Under the pieces are notes generated by a model. The model was not told the DNA's origin, did no database searches, and saw nothing but the letters and a program-made list of their open reading frames with translations. Shown piece by piece: positions 17,345-26,567 of a stretch of DNA of 44,932 bases; the stretch's first letter is position 1; every line of letters starts with the position of its first letter. The DNA is from Prevotella sp. (GTDB lineage Bacteria; Bacteroidota; Bacteroidia; Bacteroidales; Bacteroidaceae). Made by a program: the position numbers and the translations under genes. The stretch spans positions 1 through 44,932 of the forward strand of contig JAFUAK010000270.1 of assembly GCA_017460765.1 (NCBI GenBank), read 5' to 3'.

Positions 17345-19381
17345 ATGATGAAACGAACGACCTTCGCTGCCCTTCTCATGGCAGCCACACTGGGTGCCAA
17401 TGCCCAGAAACCCATGACTGCCCCTGCCGGCGGCAAGGCTATCAGTGACGAACTGATAGGCATCTTCTTTGAAGATATCAGTAGTGCCGCTGACGGTGGA
17501 CTCTATGCCGAACAGATTCAGAACGGCTCTTTCGAATACTCCCCCGTGGAGCGCGACGGCTGGGGAGCCGGTACCGCCTGGAAGATGATTCGTCCGGGGC
17601 ACTCCCTCGGTTGGCTGGAGGTGCGCAACGACAATCCCATGCATCCCAACAACGCCACTTATATGCGCCTGAACGTCGAGCGCTCCAAGGAGTATTATGA
17701 CTATACAGGCTGGAGAGGCTTCGGCCTTCAGAACGACGGTTTTGACGGCATCTCCATAAAGGCCGGTGAGAAGTATGATTTCTCTGCTTTCCTCCGCAAT
17801 GTAGATGCCTCGGCCAAACAAGTACGCATCGCCCTCGTCGAACTCCAGCAGGGCTGGCCCCCACGGAATCCCAAACTCCTGGCCGATGCCGTGATCGACG
17901 TGACAGACAACGCGTGGAAAAAATACGAAGTAGTACTCACGCCCGACAGTTGCTCTAAGAACGCTTCCCTACAGATCCTTGTACTAAACAATGGTGCCGT
18001 CGATATCGACGTGGTATCGCTGATGCCCGAGGACACCTACAAGGGGCACGGTCTTCGCAAGGATCTTGCCCAGGCACTGGCCGACCTGCAGCCGAAGTTC
18101 ATGCGCTTCCCCGGTGGATGCGTGGTGCACGGTGGTGGTGACGGTTTCTGGAACACCTATCGCTGGAAGACCACCCTTGGTCCGAAGGAGCAGCGCCGTC
18201 AATTGAAGAACACATGGGGCTACCACCAGAGCGTAGGGCTGGGTTACTTCGAGTACTTCCAGTTCTGTGAGGATCTCGGTATGGAGCCTTTGCCCATCCT
18301 GCCCTGTGGCGTGAGTTGTCAGGGAACCAATGGCGGTTGGGGTATGTGGCCCACTCAGGCTCAGGATGTCTGTCCGATGGAAGAAATGGACGAATGGGTG
18401 GCTGAAGCCATCGACCTTATCGAATGGGCCAACGGAGATCCTGCTACGAACAAATGGGCGAAGATGCGTGCTGATGCCGGTCATCCCGCTCCCTTTAACC
18501 TGAAATACCTCGGTCTTGGCAATGAGGAGAAGATCTCCCCAGAGTTCAATGAGCGCTTTAAATATGTATATGAGCGCGTGACGAAGGCCCATCCCGAGAT
18601 TGTCATCGTCGGTACAGCCGGCCCAGGCTCTCATCCTGATAATCCCGACTTCCAGAACGGTTGGAAACTCGCCGAAGAGACGGCCATGCCCATCATCGAC
18701 GAGCATTACTACGAGCCCCGTGACTACTTCCTCAGCAGCCGACAGTACGACTACTATCCCCGCGACCGCAAGACAAAGGTCTATCTGGGCGAGTATGCTT
18801 CCAAGGACAAGAAACTTATCGATGCCCTCGCTGAAGGTCTCTATCTGCTCCATGTGGAGAAGAACGGCGATGTGGTCGCCATGACCTCTTATGCGCCTCT
18901 CTTCGCCAGGAAGACCAACACGAACTGGAACCCCGACCTGATCTACTTCGATAACGAGCGCCCCTATCTGACTTGCAGTTATTACGTGCAGCAGATGTTC
19001 GGACAGTCGAGCGGCAACTATTACTATGGCGACTGTGTGACCATCGAGAATCCCGACAGTGCTCCACGCTGGCAGGGACTGCCCAAAGACCAAAACAGCG
19101 GTGACCTGCAGGGTCAGTCGGTGGTGCTCAACACCAAGACGCGCCAACTCTTCGTAAAGATCTGCAATGCCAGCGGTGAGACCAAGAAGGCCAATATCAA
19201 CCTCAGTCGTTTCGGTCTCAAGAAGATGGCCACCAAGACCGTGCTCTCTGGCAAGGCCGACGATGAGAATAACTACGATGCCCAGCCTATCGTTCCCGTG
19301 AAGGAGCAGATCAAGGCCCAGAAGAAGTTCTCGCTCGACCTCGCCCCCTACTCGTTCGTGATGCTCCAATACTCACTATAA
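17345..19381 (+). CDS. GH51 alpha-L-arabinofuranosidase (second, compact copy)
   Basis: 678 aa with a signal peptide (TTFAALLMAATLGANAQ). The GH51 fold runs from LIGIFFEDISSAADGGLYAE and PKFMRFPGGCVVHGG through the acid/base Glu394 (LGLGNEEK) to the probable nucleophile Glu483 (VYLGEYAS). It ends with a beta-sandwich (SLDLAPYSFVMLQYSL). It is paralogous to the divergent GH51 but lacks that gene's lectin-like insert, and the loop after the barrel start is different (PCGVSCQGTNGGWGMWPTQA). The two enzymes may prefer different linkages or chain lengths. ATG codons at 17345 and 17348 are both usable. The aldo/keto reductase follows after 10 bases. Confidence 0.85.
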   Translation: MMKRTTFAALLMAATLGANAQKPMTAPAGGKAISDELIGIFFEDISSAADGGLYAEQIQNGSFEYSPVERDGWGAGTAWKMIRPGHSLGWLEVRNDNPMHPNNATYMRLNVERSKEYYDYTGWRGFGLQNDGFDGISIKAGEKYDFSAFLRNVDASAKQVRIALVELQQGWPPRNPKLLADAVIDVTDNAWKKYEVVLTPDSCSKNASLQILVLNNGAVDIDVVSLMPEDTYKGHGLRKDLAQALADLQPKFMRFPGGCVVHGGGDGFWNTYRWKTTLGPKEQRRQLKNTWGYHQSVGLGYFEYFQFCEDLGMEPLPILPCGVSCQGTNGGWGMWPTQAQDVCPMEEMDEWVAEAIDLIEWANGDPATNKWAKMRADAGHPAPFNLKYLGLGNEEKISPEFNERFKYVYERVTKAHPEIVIVGTAGPGSHPDNPDFQNGWKLAEETAMPIIDEHYYEPRDYFLSSRQYDYYPRDRKTKVYLGEYASKDKKLIDALAEGLYLLHVEKNGDVVAMTSYAPLFARKTNTNWNPDLIYFDNERPYLTCSYYVQQMFGQSSGNYYYGDCVTIENPDSAPRWQGLPKDQNSGDLQGQSVVLNTKTRQLFVKICNASGETKKANINLSRFGLKKMATKTVLSGKADDENNYDAQPIVPVKEQIKAQKKFSLDLAPYSFVMLQYSL

Positions 19382-19391
19382 GAGACAACTT

Positions 19392-20363
19392 ATGAAGGAA
19401 CTGTATTTCGCGGACAAGAGCCGCTATGACAATGGGATGGAATATGAGCGCTGTGGACGCTCAGGTGTGTTACTGCCTAAGGTAAGCCTCGGTTTCTGGC
19501 ATAATTTCGGAAGCGTGGATCCCTACGAACGGAGCCGCGAAATCACTCACTACGCCTTCGACCACGGTATCACCCACTTCGACTTGGCCAACAACTACGG
19601 CCCCGTCTACGGCTCTGCCGAGGAAACGATGGGCAGGCTGATGGAGGAAGACTTCCGTCCTTACCGCGACGAACTGTTCATCTCATCGAAGGCTGGCTAC
19701 GACATGTGGCCTGGCCCCTACGGCAACTGGGGTTCTCGCAAATATCTGATGGCCTCGCTCGACCAGAGCCTGAAGCGGATGAAGATCGACTACGTGGATT
19801 TGTTCTACAGCCATCGCTACGACCCCGAAACCCCGCTTGAGGAAACTCTCCAGACCCTTGTCGATATCGTGCGCCAGGGCAAGGCCCTCTATGTCGGTAT
19901 CTCTAACTGGCCACTCGAACCGTTAAAGTTCGGCTACGACTACCTAAAGGCCCACGACGTGCCCCTGCTTATCTACCAGGGCCGTCTGAATATGCTCGAC
20001 CGCAAGCCACAGGAGACGGGCATCACGGACTTCTGCGCAGAGAAGGGCGTGGGCTTCATCGCTTTCTCACCTTTAGCCCAGGGACTGCTGACGGACCGCT
20101 ATCTCAACGGCATTCCTTCCGACAGCCGCATGGCCAAAGAGAAGTTCCTGAAGAGTTCGATGCTCACCCCCGAGTTGCTCGCCAAACTGAAGCATTACAA
20201 CGATGTAGCCCAGAGCCGCGGGGAGACGCTCGCCGAGATGGCCCTGGCGTGGATCCTCCACCAAAAGGCCGTCACCTCAGTATTGATTGGCGCCAGTTCG
20301 ACTGCACAATTAGAGAAGAATCTGAAATGCGTCAGTGCCGCTCCCTTCGAAGAAACATTATAG
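19392..20363 (+). CDS. Aldo/keto reductase (YghZ/GpR-like)
   Basis: 323 aa, cytoplasmic. The AKR catalytic tetrad is present: Asp and Tyr in THFDLANNYGPVYGSAEETM, Lys in LFISSKAGYDMWPGPYGNWG, and His in DLFYSHRYD. NADPH-binding strands occur near the C-terminus (VTSVLIGASSTAQLEKNL). The extended PGPYGNWGSRKYLMASLDQS segment is typical of the YghZ/L-glyceraldehyde-3-phosphate reductase branch. Its position 10 bases after the GH51 gene suggests a role in sugar aldehyde or ketose reduction linked to arabinose breakdown, which is an inference. The stop overlaps the convergent cbiB stop by 6 bases. Confidence 0.85.
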   Translation: MKELYFADKSRYDNGMEYERCGRSGVLLPKVSLGFWHNFGSVDPYERSREITHYAFDHGITHFDLANNYGPVYGSAEETMGRLMEEDFRPYRDELFISSKAGYDMWPGPYGNWGSRKYLMASLDQSLKRMKIDYVDLFYSHRYDPETPLEETLQTLVDIVRQGKALYVGISNWPLEPLKFGYDYLKAHDVPLLIYQGRLNMLDRKPQETGITDFCAEKGVGFIAFSPLAQGLLTDRYLNGIPSDSRMAKEKFLKSSMLTPELLAKLKHYNDVAQSRGETLAEMALAWILHQKAVTSVLIGASSTAQLEKNLKCVSAAPFEETL

Positions 20364-21278
20364 GAAAAGGTATCTGAGCAACACGCAGATGACCATCAAG
20401 ACTTCTGCCGTCCGATTGATGCGGACGGCAGTTTTCATATCTGCCGTTGAGAGTTCACGGTCGTTCTCGCCGATATAAGGTTTGTCGAAGAGTTCACCGA
20501 AATAGTAGTGCGGGCCGCCGAAGCGACAATCGAGAATCCCTGCCAGGGCGGCCTCAGGGTATCCACTGTTGGGACTGGCGTGGCAATGACCGTACTTCGT
20601 CACGAATCGTAAAAGAGAAATCCGTCCAAAAGCCAAGACCATCAACAGGGCAGTGAGACGGGCGGGGATATAGTTCGCCACGTCATCGATATGGGCAGCC
20701 CAACAGCCGAACTCCTTATAGCGTTCCGTACGATAGCCGATCATCGAGTCGAGCGTATTCACCATCTTATAGGCCAGCATGCCTGGTGTTCCCAGCAGGG
20801 CGAGCCAGAACAGCGGGGCTATCACCCCGTCGCTCAGATTCTCTGCCAATGTCTCCAAGGCGGCCTTACGCACTTCCTGGGCAGAAAGTTCAGAGGTATC
20901 GCGCCCCACAATGCGGGCCACCTGCCTCCTGCCCTCGTCCAGCGAGCGGTCCAAGGCCAGAAAGACCTCCCGCACTTCACGGATCAGCGTCGTTCCTGCC
21001 AGACAATAGAAGATAATGATGACATCGAAGGCTATAGAGAGTGGAGAGTGAAGAGTGAAGAGTAAAGAGTGAAGAAGACAAGTGACGGTGAAGACGAGCA
21101 CGATGAGGAAGAAAGCCAGCAGGGCACCTTTCAGTTTACGATGCTCACCCTTGTTCAGCCGATGTTCGCCTAAGGCTATCATCTTGCCGAACCACACAAT
21201 CGGATGCGGCAGACGCGAAGGGTCGCCGAAAACAAGGTCGAGCACCCAACCAATAATCAGTGAGAAAACTCCGTTCAT
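20358..21278 (-). CDS. cbiB: Adenosylcobinamide-phosphate synthase CbiB
   Basis: 306 aa polytopic membrane protein. The family hallmarks are all present: GWVLDLVFGDPSRLPHPIVW at the N-terminus, LAENLSDGVIAPLFWLALLG in the middle, NTLDSMIGYRTERYKEFGCW, and CHASPNSGYPEAALAGILDC. CbiB joins aminopropanol phosphate to adenosylcobyric acid. It overlaps cobS by 4 bases and ends the minus-strand operon. Residues 68-82 (within CLLHSLLFTLHSPLSI) are encoded by a six-unit heptamer tandem repeat. That makes this loop or membrane segment unusual and possibly unstable. Confidence 0.9.
   Translation of the reverse strand: MNGVFSLIIGWVLDLVFGDPSRLPHPIVWFGKMIALGEHRLNKGEHRKLKGALLAFFLIVLVFTVTCLLHSLLFTLHSPLSIAFDVIIIFYCLAGTTLIREVREVFLALDRSLDEGRRQVARIVGRDTSELSAQEVRKAALETLAENLSDGVIAPLFWLALLGTPGMLAYKMVNTLDSMIGYRTERYKEFGCWAAHIDDVANYIPARLTALLMVLAFGRISLLRFVTKYGHCHASPNSGYPEAALAGILDCRFGGPHYYFGELFDKPYIGENDRELSTADMKTAVRINRTAEVLMVICVLLRYLFL
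21036..21077. repeat. Six-unit heptanucleotide tandem repeat inside cbiB
   Basis: The plus strand shows GAGT at 21039, 21046, 21053, 21060 and 21067, exactly 7 bases apart, followed by a degenerate sixth unit (GAAG). The unit is roughly GAAGAGT (minus strand TTCACTC/TCTTCAC). It is the longest of the heptamer tracts in the window. The reading frame is currently open through it. Confidence 0.85.
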
Positions 21279-22075
21279 AACTGGTCCATCAAAGTTGAAC
21301 TGGCGATGAGCGTGAGATAGACAGACAGTTCAACGAGCAGACAGACGGCACCGCAGCAGTCACCTGTATAACCGTGGATCTTGCGCCAGATAAGCAGGTA
21401 GAGAAAATACATCACGAGAGCCGGGATGAAAATGAGCGCCTCCCAGGCAACACCCGTGTACCAAATGAACAAGGCCATCGGCAACAGCCCCTGTACCGCC
21501 AGACTGATACCATTAACCACCGACATCTTCCGATAGACCACCTTTGCCTTGGCCTCCTCTTCTCGACGGGCATAAGGCATCATCGACACCATTTGGGACG
21601 TCAGCATCTTAGCGTAGGGGTCAGCCGCCAGTATCGTCAGAGCCGCCAGTCTGGGGGGCAGCCAGCCTAAACAGTAGAAGAGCAGAAGCAGATAAAGAAT
21701 CAGGCCGATGACACCGTAGGTTCCGATATGTGAGTCTTTCATGATGGCGAGAATCCGTTGGCGGTCGTTGCCACCGCCTCCAAAGCCGTCGAAGAAATCG
21801 GCCAGTCCGTCTTCGTGGAGGGCACCCGTCAACAAAATACGCACCGTGATGGCTATCACTACGGAGACTGATGTGGGAAACACCTGTGCTGAAAGCCAAA
21901 GCGTAGCGGCCATGACGCCACCCGTTAGCCAACCCACAAGAGGCCAGTGCTCAACGACGGTCTGATAGCATTCTTTGGGCGGCTCATGCAGTCGCCAAAA
22001 AGGCAGGCGGGTGAAGAAAATCAGTGCCGCCCAGACGCGGTCATACCAGTGGGTCTGGTCGATATTCACTTCCAT
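21275..22075 (-). CDS. cobS: Cobalamin synthase (adenosylcobinamide-GDP ribazoletransferase) CobS
   Basis: 266 aa integral membrane protein. The metal/substrate-binding motif HEDGLADFFDGFGGG lies at residues about 87-101, and the N-terminus (ALIFFTRLPFWRL) and DPYAKMLTSQMVSMMPYARR helix match the family. It joins alpha-ribazole phosphate to adenosylcobinamide-GDP at the inner membrane, the last assembly step. It overlaps cbiB by 4 bases and lies 3 bases after cobD. CobU, which makes its GDP substrate, and CobT are not in this window and must be elsewhere. Confidence 0.9.
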   Translation of the reverse strand: MEVNIDQTHWYDRVWAALIFFTRLPFWRLHEPPKECYQTVVEHWPLVGWLTGGVMAATLWLSAQVFPTSVSVVIAITVRILLTGALHEDGLADFFDGFGGGGNDRQRILAIMKDSHIGTYGVIGLILYLLLLFYCLGWLPPRLAALTILAADPYAKMLTSQMVSMMPYARREEEAKAKVVYRKMSVVNGISLAVQGLLPMALFIWYTGVAWEALIFIPALVMYFLYLLIWRKIHGYTGDCCGAVCLLVELSVYLTLIASSTLMDQL

Positions 22076-22078
22076 AGG

Positions 22079-23110
22079 CTACCGATTTCCCTCCTTCCAA
22101 ACCTTGTATTGTTTAATGGCCTCCACAAGCACGTCGTCCTCCTCTGGTGTCCGTGCCGTCACACGGAAGCAGTGGTTGTCGAGTCCTCTGAAATTGGAGG
22201 CATCACGAATCAGTATGCCATGCGTGTCGACGAGCCAGTTCTTCAGTTCCGTCGATTCGCCAAAGTCCATATTCACCAGCATAAAGTTCGTACCCGTATC
22301 CATCACCATCAGTCCTTCGATAGCCGACAGCATTTCCTGTAGTCGCCTGGCCTCTCTCAGATAGTCTTCCAGGTTAGGAATCATCTTCACATCGTTTTCT
22401 ATCAGGAACCTCCCGGCTTCGATAGCCATCGCATTCACTGTCCAGGGCTGGCGTATCTGACGCAGACGGTCAATGATAATGGGTGAACTAAAGATATAGC
22501 CCAACCGCAGACCAGGAATACAGTATTTCTTAGAAAGAGAGTGAATCAGCAGCACGTTGTAGCAGTCTGTCATCTCCTTGGCTTCCAGCGTCGGACTCAG
22601 TGTATAATCGGCATACGACTGATCCACCACATAGAGATAGCGGGGATGCTGACGGATAATGTGGTTCAAGAGATTCTTCATCAATACGTTACCTGTCGGA
22701 TTATTCGGATTACAAAGCCAGTAGAGACGATCCTCTGGCAGCACCTCAAGTTCGTCGGCAGAGTCGTAGGATATCAGATGCCGATAGGCTTTGCAGGCAT
22801 CCTCATACTCATTGAACGTAGGCTGCGGAATCACTGATGCCCAGCCTTCATAGAGTTGTGCAATCAGATAGATGGCCTCATTGGCACCACTGGTTATCAT
22901 GACTGAATTCTCCGGTACACCTAGATGGTTGGCCAGTATTTCCTCCAATGCATGCGGTTGTGGTTCAGGATAATGACTCACCACATCGAAGTGTTGCATC
23001 AGATGCACCTTCAATTCAGAAAGGTCAGCCCCGCTATAGACATTGGAACTGAAATTCATCTTTATCTTCTCGCCATATCGAAAGGCGTCGTCACCATGTC
23101 CGTATATCAT
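22079..23110 (-). CDS. cobD: L-threonine-O-3-phosphate decarboxylase CobD (PLP-dependent)
   Basis: 343 aa, fold-type I aminotransferase family. Visible marks are NFSSNVYSGADLSELKVHL (substrate lid), MITSGANEAIYLIAQLYEGW, LCNPNNPTGN (cofactor contact), and HSLSKKYCIPGLRLGYIF, with Lys194 as the probable PLP lysine. Histidinol-phosphate aminotransferase is the close relative. Position between a corrinoid ATPase and cobS makes CobD, which supplies aminopropanol phosphate for CbiB, the better call. Gaps to neighbours are 6 and 3 bases. Confidence 0.85.
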   Translation of the reverse strand: MIYGHGDDAFRYGEKIKMNFSSNVYSGADLSELKVHLMQHFDVVSHYPEPQPHALEEILANHLGVPENSVMITSGANEAIYLIAQLYEGWASVIPQPTFNEYEDACKAYRHLISYDSADELEVLPEDRLYWLCNPNNPTGNVLMKNLLNHIIRQHPRYLYVVDQSYADYTLSPTLEAKEMTDCYNVLLIHSLSKKYCIPGLRLGYIFSSPIIIDRLRQIRQPWTVNAMAIEAGRFLIENDVKMIPNLEDYLREARRLQEMLSAIEGLMVMDTGTNFMLVNMDFGESTELKNWLVDTHGILIRDASNFRGLDNHCFRVTARTPEEDDVLVEAIKQYKVWKEGNR

Positions 23111-23116
23111 ACGTTT

Positions 23117-23914
23117 TTAATTATTCCTGATTATCCTAATGGCCAGTGTCTCTGCGTCGAAGGTGATACCATCGCGCTCGATGAAACGGCCGAGAGCACC
23201 CTCCTGGGCCAGTTGCCGTGGTGAGCCGATGGCCACAGCCTCTCCACGGTTCATCAGCCAAATCGTGTCGGCCAACTGTAAAGCCAGTTCCACGTCGTGG
23301 GTAGAGAGGAAGATGATCTTTCCTGCCTCACGGCTGATACGCCGCAACAATTGCAGCACTTCCACCTTACTGGGATAGTCGAGGAAAGCCGTCGGTTCGT
23401 CAAGGTAGATGACGGGCGTCTGCTGGGCCAGGGCCTTTGCAATCATCACCTTCTGTCGTTCGCCGTCGCTCAGTGTATGTACCATCCGTCGGCTCAAGTC
23501 CTCGATACCTACTAGGGCGATGGCCTTATCCACCACGTGCAGGTCTTCCTTTGAGTAAGTCCCCCAAAAGCCTGTGTAGGGTGAACGCCCCAGACTCACC
23601 AGTTCGCGCACCGACATGTTCCTGACATCAGGCTTCTCGGTCAATACCACACCGATCCTACGACTCAGTTCCTTGTCGGTATAGGTGGAGAGTTCACGCC
23701 CTTCAATGAGAATCTCACCTCCGGTTTTAGGCTGGAAGGCAGAGAGCGTACGCAACAGCGTTGACTTTCCCACACCGTTGGCACCCAGCAGACAGGTCAG
23801 TTCCCCGCTACGGATGGCCCCACTGATACCTCCAGCCACCGATTTCACACCATGTTTCGTCTGATAGCCGATGCCAAGATTCCTGAGTTGTATGCTGTCT
23901 CTTTCCATCTCCAT
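23117..23914 (-). CDS. btuD: Cobalamin ABC transporter ATPase (BtuD/FecE type)
   Basis: 265 aa. Walker A GANGVGKST (residues about 44-52), signature LSDGERQ (148-154), Walker B VIYLDEPTA (168-176) and the switch His206 in STHDVE are all intact. The Bacteroidetes FecE/BtuD group also shows the GRSPYTGFWG Q-loop region seen here. It is the obvious partner of BtuC at 5364-6395, although the two genes are in separate operons about 17 kb apart. It follows the GT2 gene by 11 bases. A second ATG lies two codons downstream of the chosen start. Confidence 0.85.
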   Translation of the reverse strand: MEMERDSIQLRNLGIGYQTKHGVKSVAGGISGAIRSGELTCLLGANGVGKSTLLRTLSAFQPKTGGEILIEGRELSTYTDKELSRRIGVVLTEKPDVRNMSVRELVSLGRSPYTGFWGTYSKEDLHVVDKAIALVGIEDLSRRMVHTLSDGERQKVMIAKALAQQTPVIYLDEPTAFLDYPSKVEVLQLLRRISREAGKIIFLSTHDVELALQLADTIWLMNRGEAVAIGSPRQLAQEGALGRFIERDGITFDAETLAIRIIRNN

Positions 23915-23925
23915 TCTTTCAGATA

Positions 23926-24882
23926 TCAGGCCTCCATCTCAATATGGTAACGTGGTCTGTGTTTTACCTCAATATAGATCTTTCCGATATAATTACCAAT
24001 GACACCCAGCGAAATGATGACAATGCCACCAATAAGCCATAGTGACACCATTAGGGAAGTCCAACCTTGTACGACTCTGTCCACAATATAAGAATAGAAC
24101 ACCCACCCCAGCATACCTAATCCGATGAGCAGACAGATAATACCGCTCAGGAAAATAACCGAGATCGGTTTGACACTGAAGGATGTAATGCCGTCGATAG
24201 CAAATGACAGCATTTTCCCAAAGGGATACTTGCTTTCTCCTGCGAACCGCTCAGCGCGGTCGTAATAAACCTTCTTCACAGGATAGCCTAACAGCGGAAC
24301 CAGACCACGGAGGAACAAATTCCGTTCGGAATACTGGCATAACTCGTCAACAGCACGACGGCTCATCAGGCGATAGTCTGCATGGTTATAGACCGTATCA
24401 GCCCCTAAAACAGCCATCAGGCGATAGAAGAAGAGTGCAGTTGTACGCTTGAAGAAAGTATCGGTCGTACGCTCCCTGCGCACGCCATAGACAATATCCG
24501 TCCCTTCCAGATAAGCATCCACCATCGCCACAATGGCATTGACATCGTCCTGCAGATCGGCATCAATGGTGACAATGGCGTCGGCCCTGTCCTTAAAAGT
24601 CTCCATGCCTGCCATCAAGGCATTCTGATGTCCGGCATTATGAGCCAACTTCAAACCATGCACCTGCTCACTTCCTTGCTGAAGTTTGAGAATGAGTTGC
24701 CATGTGGTATCCTTTGAACCGTCATCCACATAGGCGACAAAACTCTCCTTCATGATCTTCGACTTGGCAGTCAAATCCTTCAACAGCCCTGTAAGACGCG
24801 TATTGGTCTCTGTCAACACGGCTTCCTCATTGTAGCACGGTACAACGATTACCAGTCTGGGTGGGGTATTCACAATACTCAT
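23926..24882 (-). CDS. GtrB/ArnC-like polyisoprenyl-phosphate glycosyltransferase (GT2)
   Basis: 318 aa. The GT2 domain has the nucleotide-binding start LVIVVPCYNEEAVL, the DDGSKDTTW loop, and the metal-binding TIDADLQDD. Two hydrophobic C-terminal segments (SVIFLSGIICLLIGLGMLGW and the following LWLIGGIVIISLGVIGNYIG) and the basic YIEVKHRPRYHIE end are typical of GtrB/DPM-type enzymes. These load a sugar onto undecaprenyl phosphate on the cytoplasmic face. The gene directly upstream encodes a polytopic GT-C-like protein that could use the resulting lipid-linked sugar. The two are 10 bases apart. Confidence 0.85.
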   Translation of the reverse strand: MSIVNTPPRLVIVVPCYNEEAVLTETNTRLTGLLKDLTAKSKIMKESFVAYVDDGSKDTTWQLILKLQQGSEQVHGLKLAHNAGHQNALMAGMETFKDRADAIVTIDADLQDDVNAIVAMVDAYLEGTDIVYGVRRERTTDTFFKRTTALFFYRLMAVLGADTVYNHADYRLMSRRAVDELCQYSERNLFLRGLVPLLGYPVKKVYYDRAERFAGESKYPFGKMLSFAIDGITSFSVKPISVIFLSGIICLLIGLGMLGWVFYSYIVDRVVQGWTSLMVSLWLIGGIVIISLGVIGNYIGKIYIEVKHRPRYHIEMEA

Positions 24883-24892
24883 ACGGCTTTCT

Positions 24893-26533
24893 CTACTTGT
24901 TTACTTTATATAGTTTCTCTGCCTTTTTCTCAAGCCTTCCCGTAGGGACCAGTTCATCCATAAAATACGAGGCTCCGTAGTGATTCGAGGCTGAAAGGAG
25001 ATAGAGATCACCACCCTGAATGTGTGAAGACACACTGTCGAGATAGGACACCAGTTGCTGTTTATCCGTCAACGCCTTTGGCATAACAATCCGCCAGAAG
25101 TGGAGATCGTGCCGCGGGCTGGTCAGCGTATAACAATAAGTCTCCGGCATCTTCTCCATCCGATGGTAATGGTATTGTTCTGTCATGAAGTCGTATGAAA
25201 TCGGTGCCGACACACCCCATTCCAAGGTCAGGATGTTCGAGGTGGGCACAGTATCAAGCACTGTCTTCTGCTGCTGCCGCCAATCGCCGATGATTTCCTT
25301 AATGCTCCGGATATACCAAGGGTAGAACACATGACCCGTCAACAACATATTCTCGTCGTTGGTGACCAGTTGGAAGCCGGCGCCGATGCCCAGTTCATAA
25401 CTTGTGCCGCCACGCTCCGTATAGTAGAGGGGTTTTACAATACCCACCTTACTGAGTGGATTGACATTAAACCAGGGCAAACTCAGGTTACTCTTACGCA
25501 CGGAAACGGTCATGAAGAGGATAAAGCCAAGCAGCACGAACCATTTCAGCACGGGCCAACGGCTTAACCATTGCTCAAGCCGTTGCAATGCATAGACACC
25601 GGCAATAATGACGAAGGGTGCATTGTAGAGGAAATGCTTCGAGGCATTGCCAAACAGCACATAGACACTATGCAACAGGATGACGGGTACCAAGATTAGG
25701 AACAGCGTCTTCCAGAGTTTTTTGGCAATGATGACACCCAGGCCGACAGGCATCAGCAGGAAATACGCCAACGAGTAGAAGCCCGTGATGGAAAGAATGC
25801 GCTCCGTGGATGTAATGATGAAGTTCCACTTCTGATAGGCCCCATAGGTGCCCAAGGCCTGGGCTCCCATCAACCAGAAGAAGAACAGGCCTATCACCAC
25901 GACGACTCCTGCATAGACAGCCGAGACGCCCAAAGCCTTTTTGAACGACTTACCCTCGAAGACCAACATAGGCAATACTGTGGGGAATACGATGACGATG
26001 TCTAGCCGGAAAAGTACGGCAAGACATAGTAACAGGCCTGAAAGTGCATAGCGTTCCTTACTGATCATGATCAGGGCCCAGATAAAACAGGCTGCCGCAG
26101 GAATTGCCGAATTGGGATACATGGCGATGGCATAGATTTCCGGCAGGAGCATAGTGGCAATCAGGATTCTCGTCTTGGAGGCTTGGGTGACATGCTGGAT
26201 AAATGCCATACTGCCGAATAGGAATATCAGGCTCGCCACAACCGTCATCACACAATAGATTTGCTCACAAGTAAAGAAAGGCATCAGATGCTTCAAGGAC
26301 ACTATCATGATCGTTATCAGCGGTTGCATCCGGTACTCGTATGAATAAATCGGGGGGAATGACCAGCCCTCACGATACATGATGTCACAGCCAAGGATGA
26401 TTTCCTGCCCATCGGTCTCGTAAGCCCGAAGCGGGAAGATACCATAAAACATCCATAGGATAAAGAGCGTCAATAGTATTGGATAGGAATACCTGTCGAC
26501 GAATTTATAGGCTATCGTTAAAGTATTGTTCAT
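24893..26533 (-). CDS. Polytopic membrane protein, putative GT-C glycosyltransferase
   Basis: 546 aa from the ATG at 26533; an in-frame TTG at 26545 would add four residues and looks unlikely. It has about ten membrane segments in the first 350 residues. Acidic residues follow the first membrane segment (FPLRAYETDGQEIILGCD), as expected for the catalytic loop of GT-C enzymes such as ArnT or PMT relatives. A soluble C-terminal part of about 200 residues follows. Pairing with a GtrB-like enzyme suggests that it transfers a sugar from a polyprenyl phosphate carrier to an envelope acceptor. It is the first gene after the promoter at 26568-26575, in the same apparent operon as the cobamide genes. 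Confidence 0.6.
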   Translation of the reverse strand: MNNTLTIAYKFVDRYSYPILLTLFILWMFYGIFPLRAYETDGQEIILGCDIMYREGWSFPPIYSYEYRMQPLITIMIVSLKHLMPFFTCEQIYCVMTVVASLIFLFGSMAFIQHVTQASKTRILIATMLLPEIYAIAMYPNSAIPAAACFIWALIMISKERYALSGLLLCLAVLFRLDIVIVFPTVLPMLVFEGKSFKKALGVSAVYAGVVVVIGLFFFWLMGAQALGTYGAYQKWNFIITSTERILSITGFYSLAYFLLMPVGLGVIIAKKLWKTLFLILVPVILLHSVYVLFGNASKHFLYNAPFVIIAGVYALQRLEQWLSRWPVLKWFVLLGFILFMTVSVRKSNLSLPWFNVNPLSKVGIVKPLYYTERGGTSYELGIGAGFQLVTNDENMLLTGHVFYPWYIRSIKEIIGDWRQQQKTVLDTVPTSNILTLEWGVSAPISYDFMTEQYHYHRMEKMPETYCYTLTSPRHDLHFWRIVMPKALTDKQQLVSYLDSVSSHIQGGDLYLLSASNHYGASYFMDELVPTGRLEKKAEKLYKVNK

Positions 26534-26567
26534 ATCTGTCTCCAAACCGTTTGCTACAAAACATGTG

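Noticed and set aside
17984-19369. Long antisense open frame (461 codons) opposite the GH51 gene
   Set aside because: It lies wholly within a clearly coding gene, has no recognisable domain, and is a by-product of GC-rich third-position codon use. Similar antisense frames at 13780-14727 and 16264-17196 were rejected for the same reason.
26534-26545. TTG start for the GT-C-like gene at 26545
   Set aside because: A normal ATG lies four codons downstream, directly before the membrane-protein N-terminus. The same reasoning rejects the TTG at 8634 for the first btuF.
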